Of a stretch of DNA of 64,000 nucleotides, positions 44,167 to 53,500 are shown in pieces. The stretch is taken from positions 1 through 64,000 of the forward strand of contig CAWGND010000021.1 in assembly GCA_963823845.1 (NCBI GenBank), read 5' to 3'. Made by a program: the position numbers and the translations under genes. Under the pieces are notes generated by a model. The model saw only the letters and a program-made list of their open reading frames with translations, ran no database searches and was not told where the DNA came from. The DNA is from Alloacidobacterium sp963823845. GTDB lineage: Bacteria; Acidobacteriota; Terriglobia; Terriglobales; Acidobacteriaceae. The number at the start of each line of letters is the position of its first letter. The stretch's first letter is position 1.

Positions 44167-45190
44167 GAGCAATACCAATGATGGTGTAATGTAGAAGAGG
44201 CGAGACTCTGCGGCGAAGACGAGGATGGCGAGAGCCTACGAAGACGACCTGCGGCGCAAGATATTTGAGGCGCACGCCAAGGGGCATGGCAGCTTCCGGA
44301 CGCTGGCGGCGGTGTTCGGTGTGAGTCTTGGGTATGTGGAGAAGATCTTCCGTCAGCGGCAGGTGAGCGGACAGTCAGAACGGGTGCGCTACAAGCCCGG
44401 ACCGAAGAGCCGTCTAACTGCTGAAGTATCGGCCCGGATCGCCACTCTGGTTGCGGCGCATCCGGATTTGACGGTAGCCGAGTTACGCGAACGACTCGCC
44501 TATGACATCGGCGTAAAGATGAGTTGGTCGATGGTCCGGCTATGGTTAGGACAGCTGGGCTGCGACTGAAAAAAAGTCGCTCCACGCCCTCGAGCGGGAC
44601 ACGGAAGCAAACCGCAAGCGTCGCGAAGAGTTCATCGAGCGCATCCGGGCCATCCCGCCGGAGAGGCTGATTTACCTGGACGAAAGCGGTATGACCACCT
44701 CGATGACACGACGCTATGGCCGCTGTGCTGGAGGTCGGCGCATCCACGAAGCGACGCCCGGCGGCCATTGGAAAATCTTGACCATTCTGAGCGCCATGAG
44801 CACCCGCGGCTTGATCGCGACGATGACCATTGAGGAGCCCACAGACGCAGACATTTTTCTCGCCTATGTCCAGCATGTACTCTGCCCGGCGCTGCGGTCC
44901 GGCGACGTCGTGGTGATGGACAATCTCTCCTCGCACAAAGCCGAGGGCGTGCGCATCTGGATCGAAAACCAAGGTGCCAGGCTGATCTACTTACCGTCCT
45001 ACTCGCCCGATCTAAACCCGATCGAAAAGGCCTGGGCCAAACTCAAACAATTGCTTCGCTCCACCAAAGCACGCACCCGCGAAGTCCTCGATCAAGCCAT
45101 CACAGACCTACTCCCACAAATCACCGCTCAAGATGCTCAAGCTTGGTTCAGGCTCCGCTTTGGCACATTACAGTAACCATGATATCGCTT
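44167..45190. mobile_element. IS630-family element nested in the IS5 terminal repeat
   Basis: 1024 bp flanked by TA on both sides (44165-44166 and 45191-45192), the target typical of IS630/Tc1. Its ends pair at 20 of 28 positions when the TA is included (TAGAGCAATACC left, TAAAGCGATATC right on the other strand). Removing it restores a perfect IS5 right end reading ATTAGTGTGAACACGCCCTAG minus the last base here, so the order of the two insertions is certain. Confidence 0.85.
44225..45176 (+). CDS. IS630-family transposase in two frames
   Basis: Frame 1 (44225-44569) encodes the HTH part (RKIFEAHAKGHGSFRTLAAV, then RYKPGPKSRLT and ELRERLAYDIGVKMSWSMVR) and stops at TGA right before a run of seven A at 44568-44574. 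Frame 2 continues through ALERDTEANRKRREEF and ERLIYLDESGMT (first Asp), VVMDNLSSHKAEGV (second Asp) and YSPDLNPIEKAWAKLK (Glu), to 45176. Many IS630 members use a frameshift here, but the stop precedes the A-run, so a base may have been lost. Whether it is active is open. Confidence 0.8.
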
Positions 45191-45282
45191 TAGTGTGAAC
45201 ACGCCCTAGCATCCTGCTCTCCTCCCCTTCGCTCCGCCAAGGATGGGGCGCACCCTGTTTTTCTCGCCGATCGATGCCAAAA

Positions 45283-45333
45283 GCAGGCTCTTCGACTGCG
45301 ACTTTGCTTCGCAAAGACTTCGTTCAGGATGAC
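45283..45333. repeat. Dispersed repeat, CTTCG...CTTCAGGATGACA type
   Basis: A longer copy of the repeat seen at 38722 and 63103, with an internal hairpin (TTTGCTTCGCAAAG). It lies between the IS unit and rsmE. Confidence 0.5.
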
Positions 45334-45359
45334 AATTGCTGGGAGTTGGCGGCTTGTTC

Positions 45360-46091
45360 TTATTCCAGTAGTGCGGCTACGACTGCCGTGGCGGTAATGG
45401 CGGCGGTTTCTGCGCGGAGGATGCGCGGACCTAAACTTACGGATTTCCAGCCCTCTGCGTCGAAGAGGGATTCTTCTTCAGCGGTCCATCCGCCTTCAGG
45501 GCCCACGGCCAGGTGGATGGACGGCATTTCTTCTCCCGAACTTCTAATTGCTTCCTCGACGGCGTGCCGCAGCGTGGTTGAGCGCTCTTGTTCGGCGAGC
45601 AAAAGACGCACTGCCTCGCTGGCTTGACGCGCCGCTGTTTTTAGCAGGAGCACGTCTTCAACTTTTGGAATATCTGAGCGCCGCGACTGCTGCGCGGATT
45701 CACGGGCGATGCGACGCCATCGCTCGACGCGATTCTGCGCCGATTGCGCGAGATGTTTTTCGCTGCGGCGCGCGATGATGGGGACAATGCGCTCGATTCC
45801 CAGCTCCGTTCCTTTTTCGATGGCCCATTCGAGACGGTCGAATTTGAAGATGGAAAGCAGCAGGGTGATGGGCAGCGCTGGGTCAGCTTGAACCTGGGCG
45901 ACGAGGTTGAAGCGAACGGAGTCACCGGAGATGCCGGCGATGACGCCGTGCCAGACGCGGTCGCCGGCGACGATGTCGTATTCGGTACCGGGCTGTGCGC
46001 GGAGGACGCGGATGAGGTGCGATGCCTGCTCGCCGGTGAGCGATGCCGTCTTCTCGTCCCAACTGTCGGCGATCCATCTGCGTCTGGTCAT
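45360..46091 (-). CDS. rsmE: 16S rRNA (uracil1498-N3)-methyltransferase
   Basis: 243 residues. N-terminal PUA-like domain (LTGEQASHLIRVLRAQPGTEY) and SPOUT knot at the C-terminus with IHLAVGPEGGWTAEEESLF and SLGPRILRAETAAITATAVV, the two SAM-binding loops of RsmE. RsmE methylates U1498 of 16S rRNA in the decoding site. Leftward; it is separated from the next leftward gene by the terminator at 46162. Confidence 0.93.
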   Translation of the reverse strand: MTRRRWIADSWDEKTASLTGEQASHLIRVLRAQPGTEYDIVAGDRVWHGVIAGISGDSVRFNLVAQVQADPALPITLLLSIFKFDRLEWAIEKGTELGIERIVPIIARRSEKHLAQSAQNRVERWRRIARESAQQSRRSDIPKVEDVLLLKTAARQASEAVRLLLAEQERSTTLRHAVEEAIRSSGEEMPSIHLAVGPEGGWTAEEESLFDAEGWKSVSLGPRILRAETAAITATAVVAALLE

Positions 46092-46161
46092 TCAGCGTAC
46101 CTTCGGGGATTTCGTCATCAGGATTTCATTGTCGCAGAAAGAAGGAATCGTGCAGAAACAC

Positions 46162-46190
46162 TAAGGGGGACGCTGTTTGCGTCCCCCTTA
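46162..46190 (-). terminator. Perfect 12-bp stem terminator hairpin
   Basis: TAAGGGGGACGC and GCGTCCCCCTTA pair completely around loop TGTTT. It lies 20 bp past the stop of the tiny gene at 46211-46279 on the leftward strand. There is no strong T run, so it may attenuate or end transcription with another factor. Confidence 0.6.
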
Positions 46191-46210
46191 GCATTGCCTC
46201 GGTACTTTAC

Positions 46211-46279
46211 TTACTTCTTCTTTGCTGCCTTCTTCGCTGGCTTCTTTGCTGCCTTTTTTGCTGCTTTCTTGGTTGCCAT
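46211..46279 (-). CDS. 22-residue Lys/Ala-rich peptide, histone-tail-like
   Basis: From the ATG at 46279 the frame encodes MATKKAAKKAAKKP, then AKKAAKKK, and stops at TAA (46211-46213). GGGAG lies 9 bp before the ATG. Composition is only Lys, Ala, Thr, Pro and Met, the KKAAKKP pattern of histone H1 C-terminal tails and chlamydial/bacterial histone-like proteins. It could bind DNA or RNA by charge. It is too short for gene finders. Strong ribosome site, regular heptad-like repeat and following hairpin support a real gene; a decayed tail of a longer histone-like protein is the alternative. Confidence 0.6.
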   Translation of the reverse strand: MATKKAAKKAAKKPAKKAAKKK

Positions 46280-46436
46280 TTTGTCTATTCTCCCTATTTG
46301 TGTACTGCAACAAGAAATGCTGCAGTTAACGAATGTATAGAGTTCCTAAAAAAGAGTGTCAAGAAAAAAATGACAAACTTTGCGATTGAATGTTTTGTTC
46401 AGGACCGAAGTCGTGACGAAAGTGATCGGAAAAAAC

Positions 46437-47174
46437 TTAAAACACATGCGCGTGCTTGAGGAGCATGAGGGCGATTCCGGAGAAGATGTCGTGCCATGCG
46501 TGCGCCATCATTCCCGGACGCAGGCTGCCTCGCTTGATCGCGAGCATGCAGAAAAGCGCGCCATACAAGGTGATGGCGATCATGCCGCTTGCTCCTTCGT
46601 ATCCGTGCGCGACGCCGAAGAGAAGCGAGGAGGCCAAAACTCCAATCCAGAGTTTGCCGCTGGCGCGTGAAAACTGCTGCAGCAGGTAGCCGCGGAAGGC
46701 AAGTTCCTCGCAGATGCCGGCGGAGATGCTGAGTATCACCCATAGCAACAGCTCCAATGCATTTTGCGGCGCCAACTGTGCGAGAGCTTTTTGCGGCGTG
46801 GAGAGATGTGCGAGCTTGAACACGGTGCCGATGGCTGCGAGGATGACTACGGATGCGATCCAGAAGGCGGCAGCGAGGACGATGTCGTCCCTCCAATCAC
46901 GCAATGTCGGGCGGCGTGTGCCGAGGAGTTGGCGAAGCGGAGTTCCGCGCATGCGGATGCCCCAGACAACGAGACCGGCGAGAATCCATTCCCACGCAAG
47001 CGTGGCGATGTATTGCGGAACGTGATGCTGGCTGAGTGCGCGATGCGCAGGTTTGAGGCTGCCCAGGATTGAGAATCCAAGGAGCGGCGCGATGAGCAAT
47101 GCGGTGTGCCACCACGGCGCGATTGGGGATAGTGTTGTTTGTGCGCTGTTTTCTGTGGCGTTTTGTTCACGCAT
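46437..47174 (-). CDS. CPBP-family intramembrane metalloprotease
   Basis: 245 residues with about seven membrane helices. The three motifs are EELAFRGYLLQQ (EExxxR), SLLFGVAHGYEG (FxxxH) and MMAHAWHDIFSG (HxxxN/D-like). The fold matches Rce1/Abi proteases, which cut prenylated proteins or peptides within the membrane. In bacteria roles include bacteriocin self-immunity; the substrate here is unknown. It is leftward, behind the tiny peptide gene, and divergent from the thiolase. Confidence 0.87.
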   Translation of the reverse strand: MREQNATENSAQTTLSPIAPWWHTALLIAPLLGFSILGSLKPAHRALSQHHVPQYIATLAWEWILAGLVVWGIRMRGTPLRQLLGTRRPTLRDWRDDIVLAAAFWIASVVILAAIGTVFKLAHLSTPQKALAQLAPQNALELLLWVILSISAGICEELAFRGYLLQQFSRASGKLWIGVLASSLLFGVAHGYEGASGMIAITLYGALFCMLAIKRGSLRPGMMAHAWHDIFSGIALMLLKHAHVF

Positions 47175-47263
47175 CGCTTCCGGGGCCTTCGATTGATTGT
47201 TACATCACTGGCTTGATATCTTCATCTGTTTGCCGTTGCTGACTAAAGATGTGAGGTTTGGTT

Positions 47264-48448
47264 ATGGAAGAAATTGTCATTGTTTCTGGGGTGCGCACAC
47301 CTGTTGGCAAATTTCAGGGTGCGTTGTCCGAACTTTCTGCGACGCAGCTGGGCGCGATTGCCGTTCGCGAGGCGGTTCGCCGTGCGGGGATCGATGCTGG
47401 CACAGTCGATGAGTGCATCATGGGCAATGTGGTTTCAGCCGGGCTCGGGCAGAATCCGGCGCGCCAGGCTGCGCTGCATGGCGGCTTGTCGCCGTCAGTT
47501 GGCGCGATGACGATCAATAAGGTCTGCGGGTCGGGATTGAAAGCCGTTGCGCTGGCTGCGCAGGCGATCCAGACAGGGAATTCGGAGATTGTTGTTGCAG
47601 GCGGGATGGAGTCGATGACGAATGCGCCGTATCTGCTGCCGCAGGCGCGCAGCGGCTTTCGCATGGGGAATGCGCTGGCGGTGGATTCGATGGTGAACGA
47701 CGGGTTGTGGGATTCGTTCAACAATTACCACATGGGGCAGACGGCGGAGAACGTCGCCGAGAAATACAAGATTACGCGCGAAGAGCAGGATGAGTATGCG
47801 CTGAACTCGCATCACAAGGCGGCGGAGGCGTGGAAGGAGTGCCGATTCAAGTCGCAGGTGGTTCCGGTGGAGATTCCGGCGAAGAAGAAGGGACAGGCGC
47901 CGACACTGTTTGAGCGCGACGAGTCAATTCGTGAGGATGCGAGCCTGGAGGCGTTGCGCGCGCTGAAGCCTGCGTTCAAAAAAGACGGCACGGTGACGGC
48001 GGGGAATGCTCCGGGAGTGAACGATGCGGCGGCGGCGCTGGTGGTGATGTCGGCGGCGAAGGCGAAGTCCTTGGAACTCCAGCCGATAGTGCGGATTCGG
48101 GCGCAGGCGACGAGCGGGGTTGATCCGGCGTGGGTGATGATGGCTCCGGTGACCGGCGTGCAGAAGGTGCTTGCCAGAGCCGGGTGGACTGCGGACAGCG
48201 TGGATCTGTTTGAGCTGAACGAGGCATTTGCTGTACAGGCGATTGCGGTGACACGCGAGCTTGGGATTCCGTTGGAGAAGATCAATGTGAATGGCGGCGC
48301 CGTGGCGATCGGGCATCCTATCGGCGCGAGCGGTGCGCGCGTGCTGGTGACGCTGATCTATGAGATGATCCGGCGCGATGTGCATCGCGGCATCGCGGCC
48401 TTGTGCCTGGGTGGCGGCAATTCTGTAGCGATGGCGGTGGAGCGCTGA
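47264..48448 (+). CDS. Acetyl-CoA C-acetyltransferase (thiolase)
   Basis: 394 residues from the ATG at 47264. Acyl-carrier Cys88 in NKVCGSGLKAV, His in GGAVAIGHPIGASGAR, and final Cys in ALCLGGGNSVAM are the three active-site marks. Thiolases join two acetyl-CoA to acetoacetyl-CoA or cleave 3-ketoacyl-CoA. The length and NEAFAVQAIAV motif fit biosynthetic-type (AtoB/PhaA-like) enzymes. A methyltransferase gene overlaps its end. Confidence 0.94.
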   Translation: MEEIVIVSGVRTPVGKFQGALSELSATQLGAIAVREAVRRAGIDAGTVDECIMGNVVSAGLGQNPARQAALHGGLSPSVGAMTINKVCGSGLKAVALAAQAIQTGNSEIVVAGGMESMTNAPYLLPQARSGFRMGNALAVDSMVNDGLWDSFNNYHMGQTAENVAEKYKITREEQDEYALNSHHKAAEAWKECRFKSQVVPVEIPAKKKGQAPTLFERDESIREDASLEALRALKPAFKKDGTVTAGNAPGVNDAAAALVVMSAAKAKSLELQPIVRIRAQATSGVDPAWVMMAPVTGVQKVLARAGWTADSVDLFELNEAFAVQAIAVTRELGIPLEKINVNGGAVAIGHPIGASGARVLVTLIYEMIRRDVHRGIAALCLGGGNSVAMAVER

Positions 48449-49213
48449 CCGACGCGGAAGATTTTTCAGCTCGGTTTATGGGACGCGTTGAGAGCTATCG
48501 TCAATTCCGGCCTCAGTATCCCGATGCGGTGGTTGCGCTGCTTGAATCGGAGTGCGGACTGACGGCGGATTCCACGATTGCTGATATTGCGGCGGGGACG
48601 GGGCTGCTTGCGGAAGTATTTCTGGCTCGCCGCTTCAAAGTGGTTGCGGTTGAGCCCAATGAGGAAATGCGGGTGGCTTGCGAATCGCTGGTCGCGCAGT
48701 ATCCCCGGCTTCGCTGTGTTGGTGGCTCTGCAGAGGCGACGGGGCTGCCGTCTCATTCTTTTGATCTGATAACAGTTGGGCAGGCGCTGCACTGGTTTGA
48801 TCTTTCGCATGCGGGCCGAGTTCTCCAGAATCCTGCGACAGGATCGCTGGTGCGGGGTGATCTACAACGAGCGCCGTCTGAATGGCGATGGCTTCCACGA
48901 TGGATATGAAAGGCTGCTGCGCGACTTTGGAATCGATTATGAGATCGTGCGGCGGCAGCATCTGACACGCGAACGGATGCAGGGTTTCTTTGCGCCTTGT
49001 GAGATGCGGTGCGCTGTGTTTCCGAATGCGCAGTCGCTGACGCTTGAGGCTCTGGAGGGACGGATTATTTCATCGTCTTACATGCCAAAGGAAGGTCATG
49101 CGCGGTATGACGCGATGCGGGGTGCGATTGCTCGTCTGTTTGAGACGTATCAGGCGGGTGGGCGCGTGCGGTTGGACTATGAGTGCGCTGTTTACTATGG
49201 GCGGCTTGGTTGA
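48403..49213 (+). pseudogene. Class I SAM-dependent methyltransferase, one frameshift
   Basis: Reading from GTG 48403 (overlapping the thiolase end) gives YRQFRPQYPDAVVALLESEC, motif I IADIAAGTGLLAEVFL, motif II VVAVEPNEEM and FDLITVGQALHWFDL. Near 48815 the frame breaks; the expected RAEFSRILRQDRWCGVIYNE continues in the next frame, to 49213 (FETYQAGGRVRLDYECAVYY). Joining needs one base. Such UbiE-like small-molecule methyltransferases vary in substrate. If the base is really missing the product stops at 48909 without its C-terminal half. Confidence 0.78.
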
Positions 49214-49386
49214 GATAGAGCGTGCTTTCCCACCCTATCGCAAAACGGCGCGATAGGATGGGGCCCCATTTTCGTGTTGCTGCTCAGAAAAGCAGAAAGC
49301 TATCGAGACTACTGCTCCAGCTGGCGTCGTATGGATTCTTCGGCGGATTACGCCTCAGAATGACGGGCCTTGAGGTGGAGTATTCA

Positions 49387-50772
49387 TTAACACTCGATGA
49401 CGTTGAGGGCGAGTCCTGCCAGTGATGTTTCCTTGTAACGTGATTGCATGTCGAGGCCGGTGAGGTACATGGTCTTGATGACCTGGTCGAGCGAGACTTT
49501 GTGGCTTTCTAACTCATTGAGAGCGATGCGGCAGGCGTGCACGGCTTTGACTGCTCCCATGGCGTTGCGCTCGATGCAGGGGATCTGCACCAGGCCGCCG
49601 ATGGGGTCGCAGGTCATGCCGAGGTTGTGCTCCATGCCGATTTCTGCGGCGTGCTCAATTTGACCATTGGTCCCGTTCATGGCGGCCATCAGTCCGCCGG
49701 CGGCCATGGAGCAGGCGACGCCGACTTCTCCCTGACAGCCGACTTCGGCGCCACTGATCGAAGCGTTCTCTTTGTAGAGAATGCCGATGGCTGCGGACGC
49801 GAGGAAGTATCGCAGGATGCCTTCGTCGTCTGCGCCGGGAACAAAATCGCGATAGTAGCGCGCTACAGCTGGTATTACACCTGCTGCTCCGTTGGTGGGA
49901 GCGGTGACGACTCGGCCGCCTGCGGCGTTTTCTTCGTTCACCGCCATTGCGTAGACAGTGACCCAGTCGAGCGGTGCCAGCGGATCCGCCGATCCCTTTT
50001 CGCGCAGGCGCTGCGTGAGACGCGGTGCCCGGCGTCTCACATTCAGGCCGCCGGGCAGGATTCCTTCGGTGCGCATGCCGCGATCGATGCAGCCCTGCAT
50101 CACGCTCCAGATGCGCAGAATGCCGGATCGAACTTCTTCTGGAGAGCGCAGAGCGGATTCGTTTTCGAGCATCAGATTCCAGATGGTGAGCTGTTTGTCT
50201 GCGGCCATCTGCAGCAACTCGTCCGCGCTTTTGAAGGGATGGGGCAACTGGGCGGTGCTCATAACGGTAGCGTCGCCTGCGCCTTCCGCGTCCGAGACGA
50301 TGAAGCCGCCGCCGATCGAGAAGAAGACTTCGCTTGCGAGCGTTGCGCCGCTGGCGTCAGAGGCGGAAAAGCGTACGCCGTTGGGATGGTGAGTCTGTGC
50401 GCCTTCAGGGAACATCCTGTCGCGATGAAAAAGAAGATCGGTCGATTCGTCGAACGCGATTGGTTTGCGGCCGGCGAGCGATAACTGATGCGTGCCGCGA
50501 ATCTGATGCAGCTTCGATTCGATGGTTTCGGGATCGATGGTGGAGGGTTCTTCTCCAGAGAGACCGAGCAGCACGGCGCGATCGGTGCCGTGGCCGTGTC
50601 CGGTGAGAGCCAGTGAGCCGTATAGCTCCGCGCGTACGTGTGCGGTGCGGTCGAACAGCCCCGATTTTTCGAGGGAGAGAACAAAGCGGCGCGCGGCGCG
50701 CATCGGACCCATGGTGTGCGAGCTGGATGGACCGATGCCGACTTTGAAAAGATCAAAGATACTCGTCTTCAC
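49387..50772 (-). CDS. sdaA: L-serine ammonia-lyase, single-chain, iron-sulfur type
   Basis: 461 residues. The beta domain opens with IFDLFKVGIGPSSSHTMGPM. The alpha domain carries the FeS-cluster cysteines in GAEVGCQGEVGVACSMAAG and MTCDPIGGLVQIPCIERN, as in SdaA/SdaB. It turns L-serine to pyruvate and ammonia. One-chain form and length (about 455) fit Gram-negative SdaA. It is a single leftward gene, convergent with the methyltransferase. Confidence 0.95.
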   Translation of the reverse strand: MKTSIFDLFKVGIGPSSSHTMGPMRAARRFVLSLEKSGLFDRTAHVRAELYGSLALTGHGHGTDRAVLLGLSGEEPSTIDPETIESKLHQIRGTHQLSLAGRKPIAFDESTDLLFHRDRMFPEGAQTHHPNGVRFSASDASGATLASEVFFSIGGGFIVSDAEGAGDATVMSTAQLPHPFKSADELLQMAADKQLTIWNLMLENESALRSPEEVRSGILRIWSVMQGCIDRGMRTEGILPGGLNVRRRAPRLTQRLREKGSADPLAPLDWVTVYAMAVNEENAAGGRVVTAPTNGAAGVIPAVARYYRDFVPGADDEGILRYFLASAAIGILYKENASISGAEVGCQGEVGVACSMAAGGLMAAMNGTNGQIEHAAEIGMEHNLGMTCDPIGGLVQIPCIERNAMGAVKAVHACRIALNELESHKVSLDQVIKTMYLTGLDMQSRYKETSLAGLALNVIEC

Positions 50773-50971
50773 GAGATCTAATTTTAGTCCTTGGCGGAAA
50801 TGCTTGCCTCGACGCGCCTTTTCCCGTCGGTTGTTGCAGCATGCAAAGTAAGCATGGGCACAGCAGCACCTATGCCTAAAGTTTGGATGACAACTCTACG
50901 GGGGGAATAACTTTATCGCTTGCAGTTGGTTGCAATGCTATACTCCAGCCACTTACCACTAACAAACGCTT

Positions 50972-52531
50972 ATGCTTTTCAAGGCTCTTAGTGCCGCTGT
51001 ATACGGCATCGATGCCAATATTATCGATGTTGAAGTTGATTTTTCTGGAATCAAGACGAATGAAGACCACTTTCATACCGTCGGGCTGCCGGATGCGGCG
51101 GTGCGCGAGAGCCGCGATCGCGTGCGCGCAGCGATCAAGAATTCCGGCTTCGATGTGCCGCCGACGCACATCACGATCAATCTCGCTCCGGCAGATATCA
51201 AGAAGGAAGGTTCGGGATTTGATCTACCGATGGCGATCGGCATTCTCGGAGCCTATGGAGCGCTGCAGCTTCGCGACCTCAGCCAATTTCTATTGGTAGG
51301 TGAGCTAGGTTTGGATGGCGGGTTGCGGGCTGTTTCCGGAATGCTGCCGGTTGCGGTGGCGGCGCGTGAGCGCGGGATTCAGAATCTGGTGATTCCGAAG
51401 GGGAATGCGCGTGAGGCGGCGGTGGTGGAAGGCGTGAATGTCTATCCGGTGGAATCGCTGAACCAGGTCCGCGAGTTGCTGAATGCGGCAGGGAATGGCG
51501 GGATTCACACAGACCCGTTTCGCATACAGGCGGCGGAGATGCTGGGTGAGCTGCAGCATTTTCATGTTGATTTTGGCGATGTGCGCGGCCAGCAGACTGC
51601 CAAGCGCGCTCTGGAAGTCTCGGCTGCGGGCGGACACAACATCTTGATGATCGGGCCACCGGGTTCGGGCAAGACGATGCTGGCGAAGCGGCTACCGTCG
51701 ATTCTTGCGCCGCTTAGTTTTGAAGAGGCGCTGGAGACGACGAAGATTCATTCTGTCGCCGGAGTGCTGGATGCGGACGCGGGGATGGTGACGTAGCGGC
51801 CCTTTCGCTCGCCTCATCATACGATCTCCGATGCTGGGTTGATTGGCGGTGGCGCGGTGCCGCGACCGGGCGAGGTGTCGCTGGCGCACAACGGCGTGCT
51901 GTTTCTGGATGAGCTGCCGGAGTTTCCGCGCAATGTTTTGGAGGTGATGCGGCAGCCGCTCGAAGACCGCAACGTGGTGATTGCCCGGGCTTCGATGTCG
52001 CTGACGTTTCCTTCGGCGTTTATGCTGGCGGCGGCGATGAATCCCTGTCCTTGCGGGTATTTCAATGACAAGTCGCGCGAATGCTCGTGCACTCCGCCGA
52101 TGATTCAGCGCTATGTATCGAAAGTTTCAGGACCCCTTCTCGACCGCATCGACATTCACATCGAAGTGCCTGCGGTGCAGTATCGAGAACTGCGCGCCGG
52201 GGCTGCGAGCGAGAGCTCCGCGACGATTCGGGCGCGTGTGTTGGCGGCACGCGGGATTCAGCGAGAGCGCTTCACCAAGGCAGCGGAGAAGATTTACTCC
52301 AATGCGCAGATGAGCACGCGGCAGATTCGCGCTTTCTGCGAGCTAGGCCCGGATGCGGAGCGGCTGCTGAAGCGGGCGATGCAGCAGCAGGGGCTTACGG
52401 CGCGCGCGCATGATCGCATTCTGAAGGTCGCTCGCACCATTGCCGATCTTGATGGGGCACCGTCGATTACAGTGCCGCATATTGCAGAGGCGATCCAGTA
52501 TCGAACCCTGGACCGGAGTTACTGGAGTTAG
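50972..52531 (+). pseudogene. comM: ComM/YifB Mg-chelatase-like AAA ATPase with one amber codon
   Basis: From ATG 50972: N-terminal Lon-S5-like part (FHTVGLPDAAVRESRDRVRA), Walker A GPPGSGKTML, and up to DADAGMVT. TAG at 51794-51796 (codon 275) then interrupts. The same frame continues without further error: RPFRSPHHTISDAGLIGG, GVLFLDELPEF (Walker B), AAAMNPCPCGYF and the C-terminal SRQIRAF-like RAFCELGPDAERLL, to 52531. Relatives read VTQRPFRAPHH, so CAG to TAG is the likely event. The full protein would be 519 residues. ComM is a hexameric helicase that extends branches in natural transformation, so this strain may be weakly transformable unless the stop is read through. Confidence 0.85.
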
Positions 52532-53382
52532 TCATAGCGCTCGAAGATGATCTGCTTACGCTGCCAGCCCAATTCTTTAAGCCTGTCGCGGTTGGCTGAA
52601 ACCATGTTGTTCAGGCCACAGATGTAGGCGTGGATGTCGAATCCACCTGGCTCGGCCACGGAGACGACTGAGCTGGAATGTTTCTGGCGGGAACGCTCGG
52701 TCACAATTCTGGCAACGTGGTCCTGTACATAGCCGCGCAGACCCTCCCAATCGTCGTTAGGGCGACTGAGTGTCGACAAGTAGCGGAAGTTATGGCGCTC
52801 GGCTGCTACCCTCTCAAAGTATTTCTGATAGTAGAGTCCAGTCGGATAGCGCGTTCCATAAACAAGCGAGACAGAACGTCCGTGGCTGCGGTCTTCGCCG
52901 CTATCGGGAAAAAGCCACTCGATAAATCCGCGTATCGGCGCAATGCCAGTGCCTGTCGCGATGAAGATGGAGTCCGTCAGCGGCTGACGCAGGGTGAAGA
53001 GTCCATGCGGTCCGTGAACTTGAATGGTTTGGCCGGGTTGGAGATCGCAGAGCAGATTCGAAAAAAAGCCACCGTCGACACGGTTTGCGCACAGATCGAG
53101 CAGGTTTCCGTGTGGCGCAGAGGCGATAGAGTATGCGCGTGTCTGCGTTTTTCCTTTGTCATCGACCGCGACGCAGGAGATGAACTGGCCTGGCATGAAG
53201 TCGAAATGCGAAAGCTCATCGATAGCGAACTCGAGGTGAAAGCACTGCGCGGTATCGGAGAGGAGTAACTTGCGCCGAAGCCGGGCGGTAAAGAGAGGTC
53301 TATCCAAGGTTTGAACTCTTTTCTTTTCAAAAATTATCGCCTGTGCTTCATGGCAACAGCAATCCGCGAAGCCAGCCCTCAA
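52528..53382 (-). CDS. Ferredoxin--NADP reductase (FNR family)
   Basis: About 284 residues. FAD-domain RAYSIASAPHGN and FMPGQFISC, then NADP-domain ATGTGIAPIRGFIEW and YICGLNNMVSANRDRLKELG; it ends in IIFERYD, with a terminal aromatic near the flavin. It moves electrons between NADPH and ferredoxin or flavodoxin. The start is unclear: TTG 53382 gives the longest frame, and a TTG at the LDRPLF segment would drop 24 residues. It runs divergently from the CysJ-type gene, whose reductase module is related. Confidence 0.85.
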   Translation of the reverse strand: MRAGFADCCCHEAQAIIFEKKRVQTLDRPLFTARLRRKLLLSDTAQCFHLEFAIDELSHFDFMPGQFISCVAVDDKGKTQTRAYSIASAPHGNLLDLCANRVDGGFFSNLLCDLQPGQTIQVHGPHGLFTLRQPLTDSIFIATGTGIAPIRGFIEWLFPDSGEDRSHGRSVSLVYGTRYPTGLYYQKYFERVAAERHNFRYLSTLSRPNDDWEGLRGYVQDHVARIVTERSRQKHSSSVVSVAEPGGFDIHAYICGLNNMVSANRDRLKELGWQRKQIIFERYD

Positions 53383-53500
53383 ACTGAATGGACCTTTCGC
53401 AAGCTTCTCACATCGTTACGTCGCATAGAACGCGATCCAGATTCCCGGGGCCTCGCAGATATACTCGATCTAACAAGATTCTGAGTTTTCGAACTACCCT

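Larger units (their letters stand above)
43359..45209. mobile_element. IS5-family element, interrupted by a nested IS630-family element
   Basis: Ends CTAGGGCGTGTTCACACTAA (43359-43378) and its exact reverse complement (45190-45209) bound the unit, with CTAG as probable target duplication. Without the inner element the IS is about 820 bp, with 17-bp ends. The insertion point of the inner element lies inside the right-hand inverted repeat, 13 bp from its tip. Orientation of the transposase is leftward. Confidence 0.88.

Noticed and set aside
44145..44972. Long leftward reading frame over the IS630 element
   Set aside because: It is antisense to the IS630 transposase, with low-quality composition and no family signs.
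12913..52531. Reassignment of TAG to an amino acid, suggested by two in-frame amber codons
   Set aside because: Many intact genes in the window end in TAG (for example dnaJ and the YceI gene), so TAG is an ordinary stop here. The two cases are single mutations.
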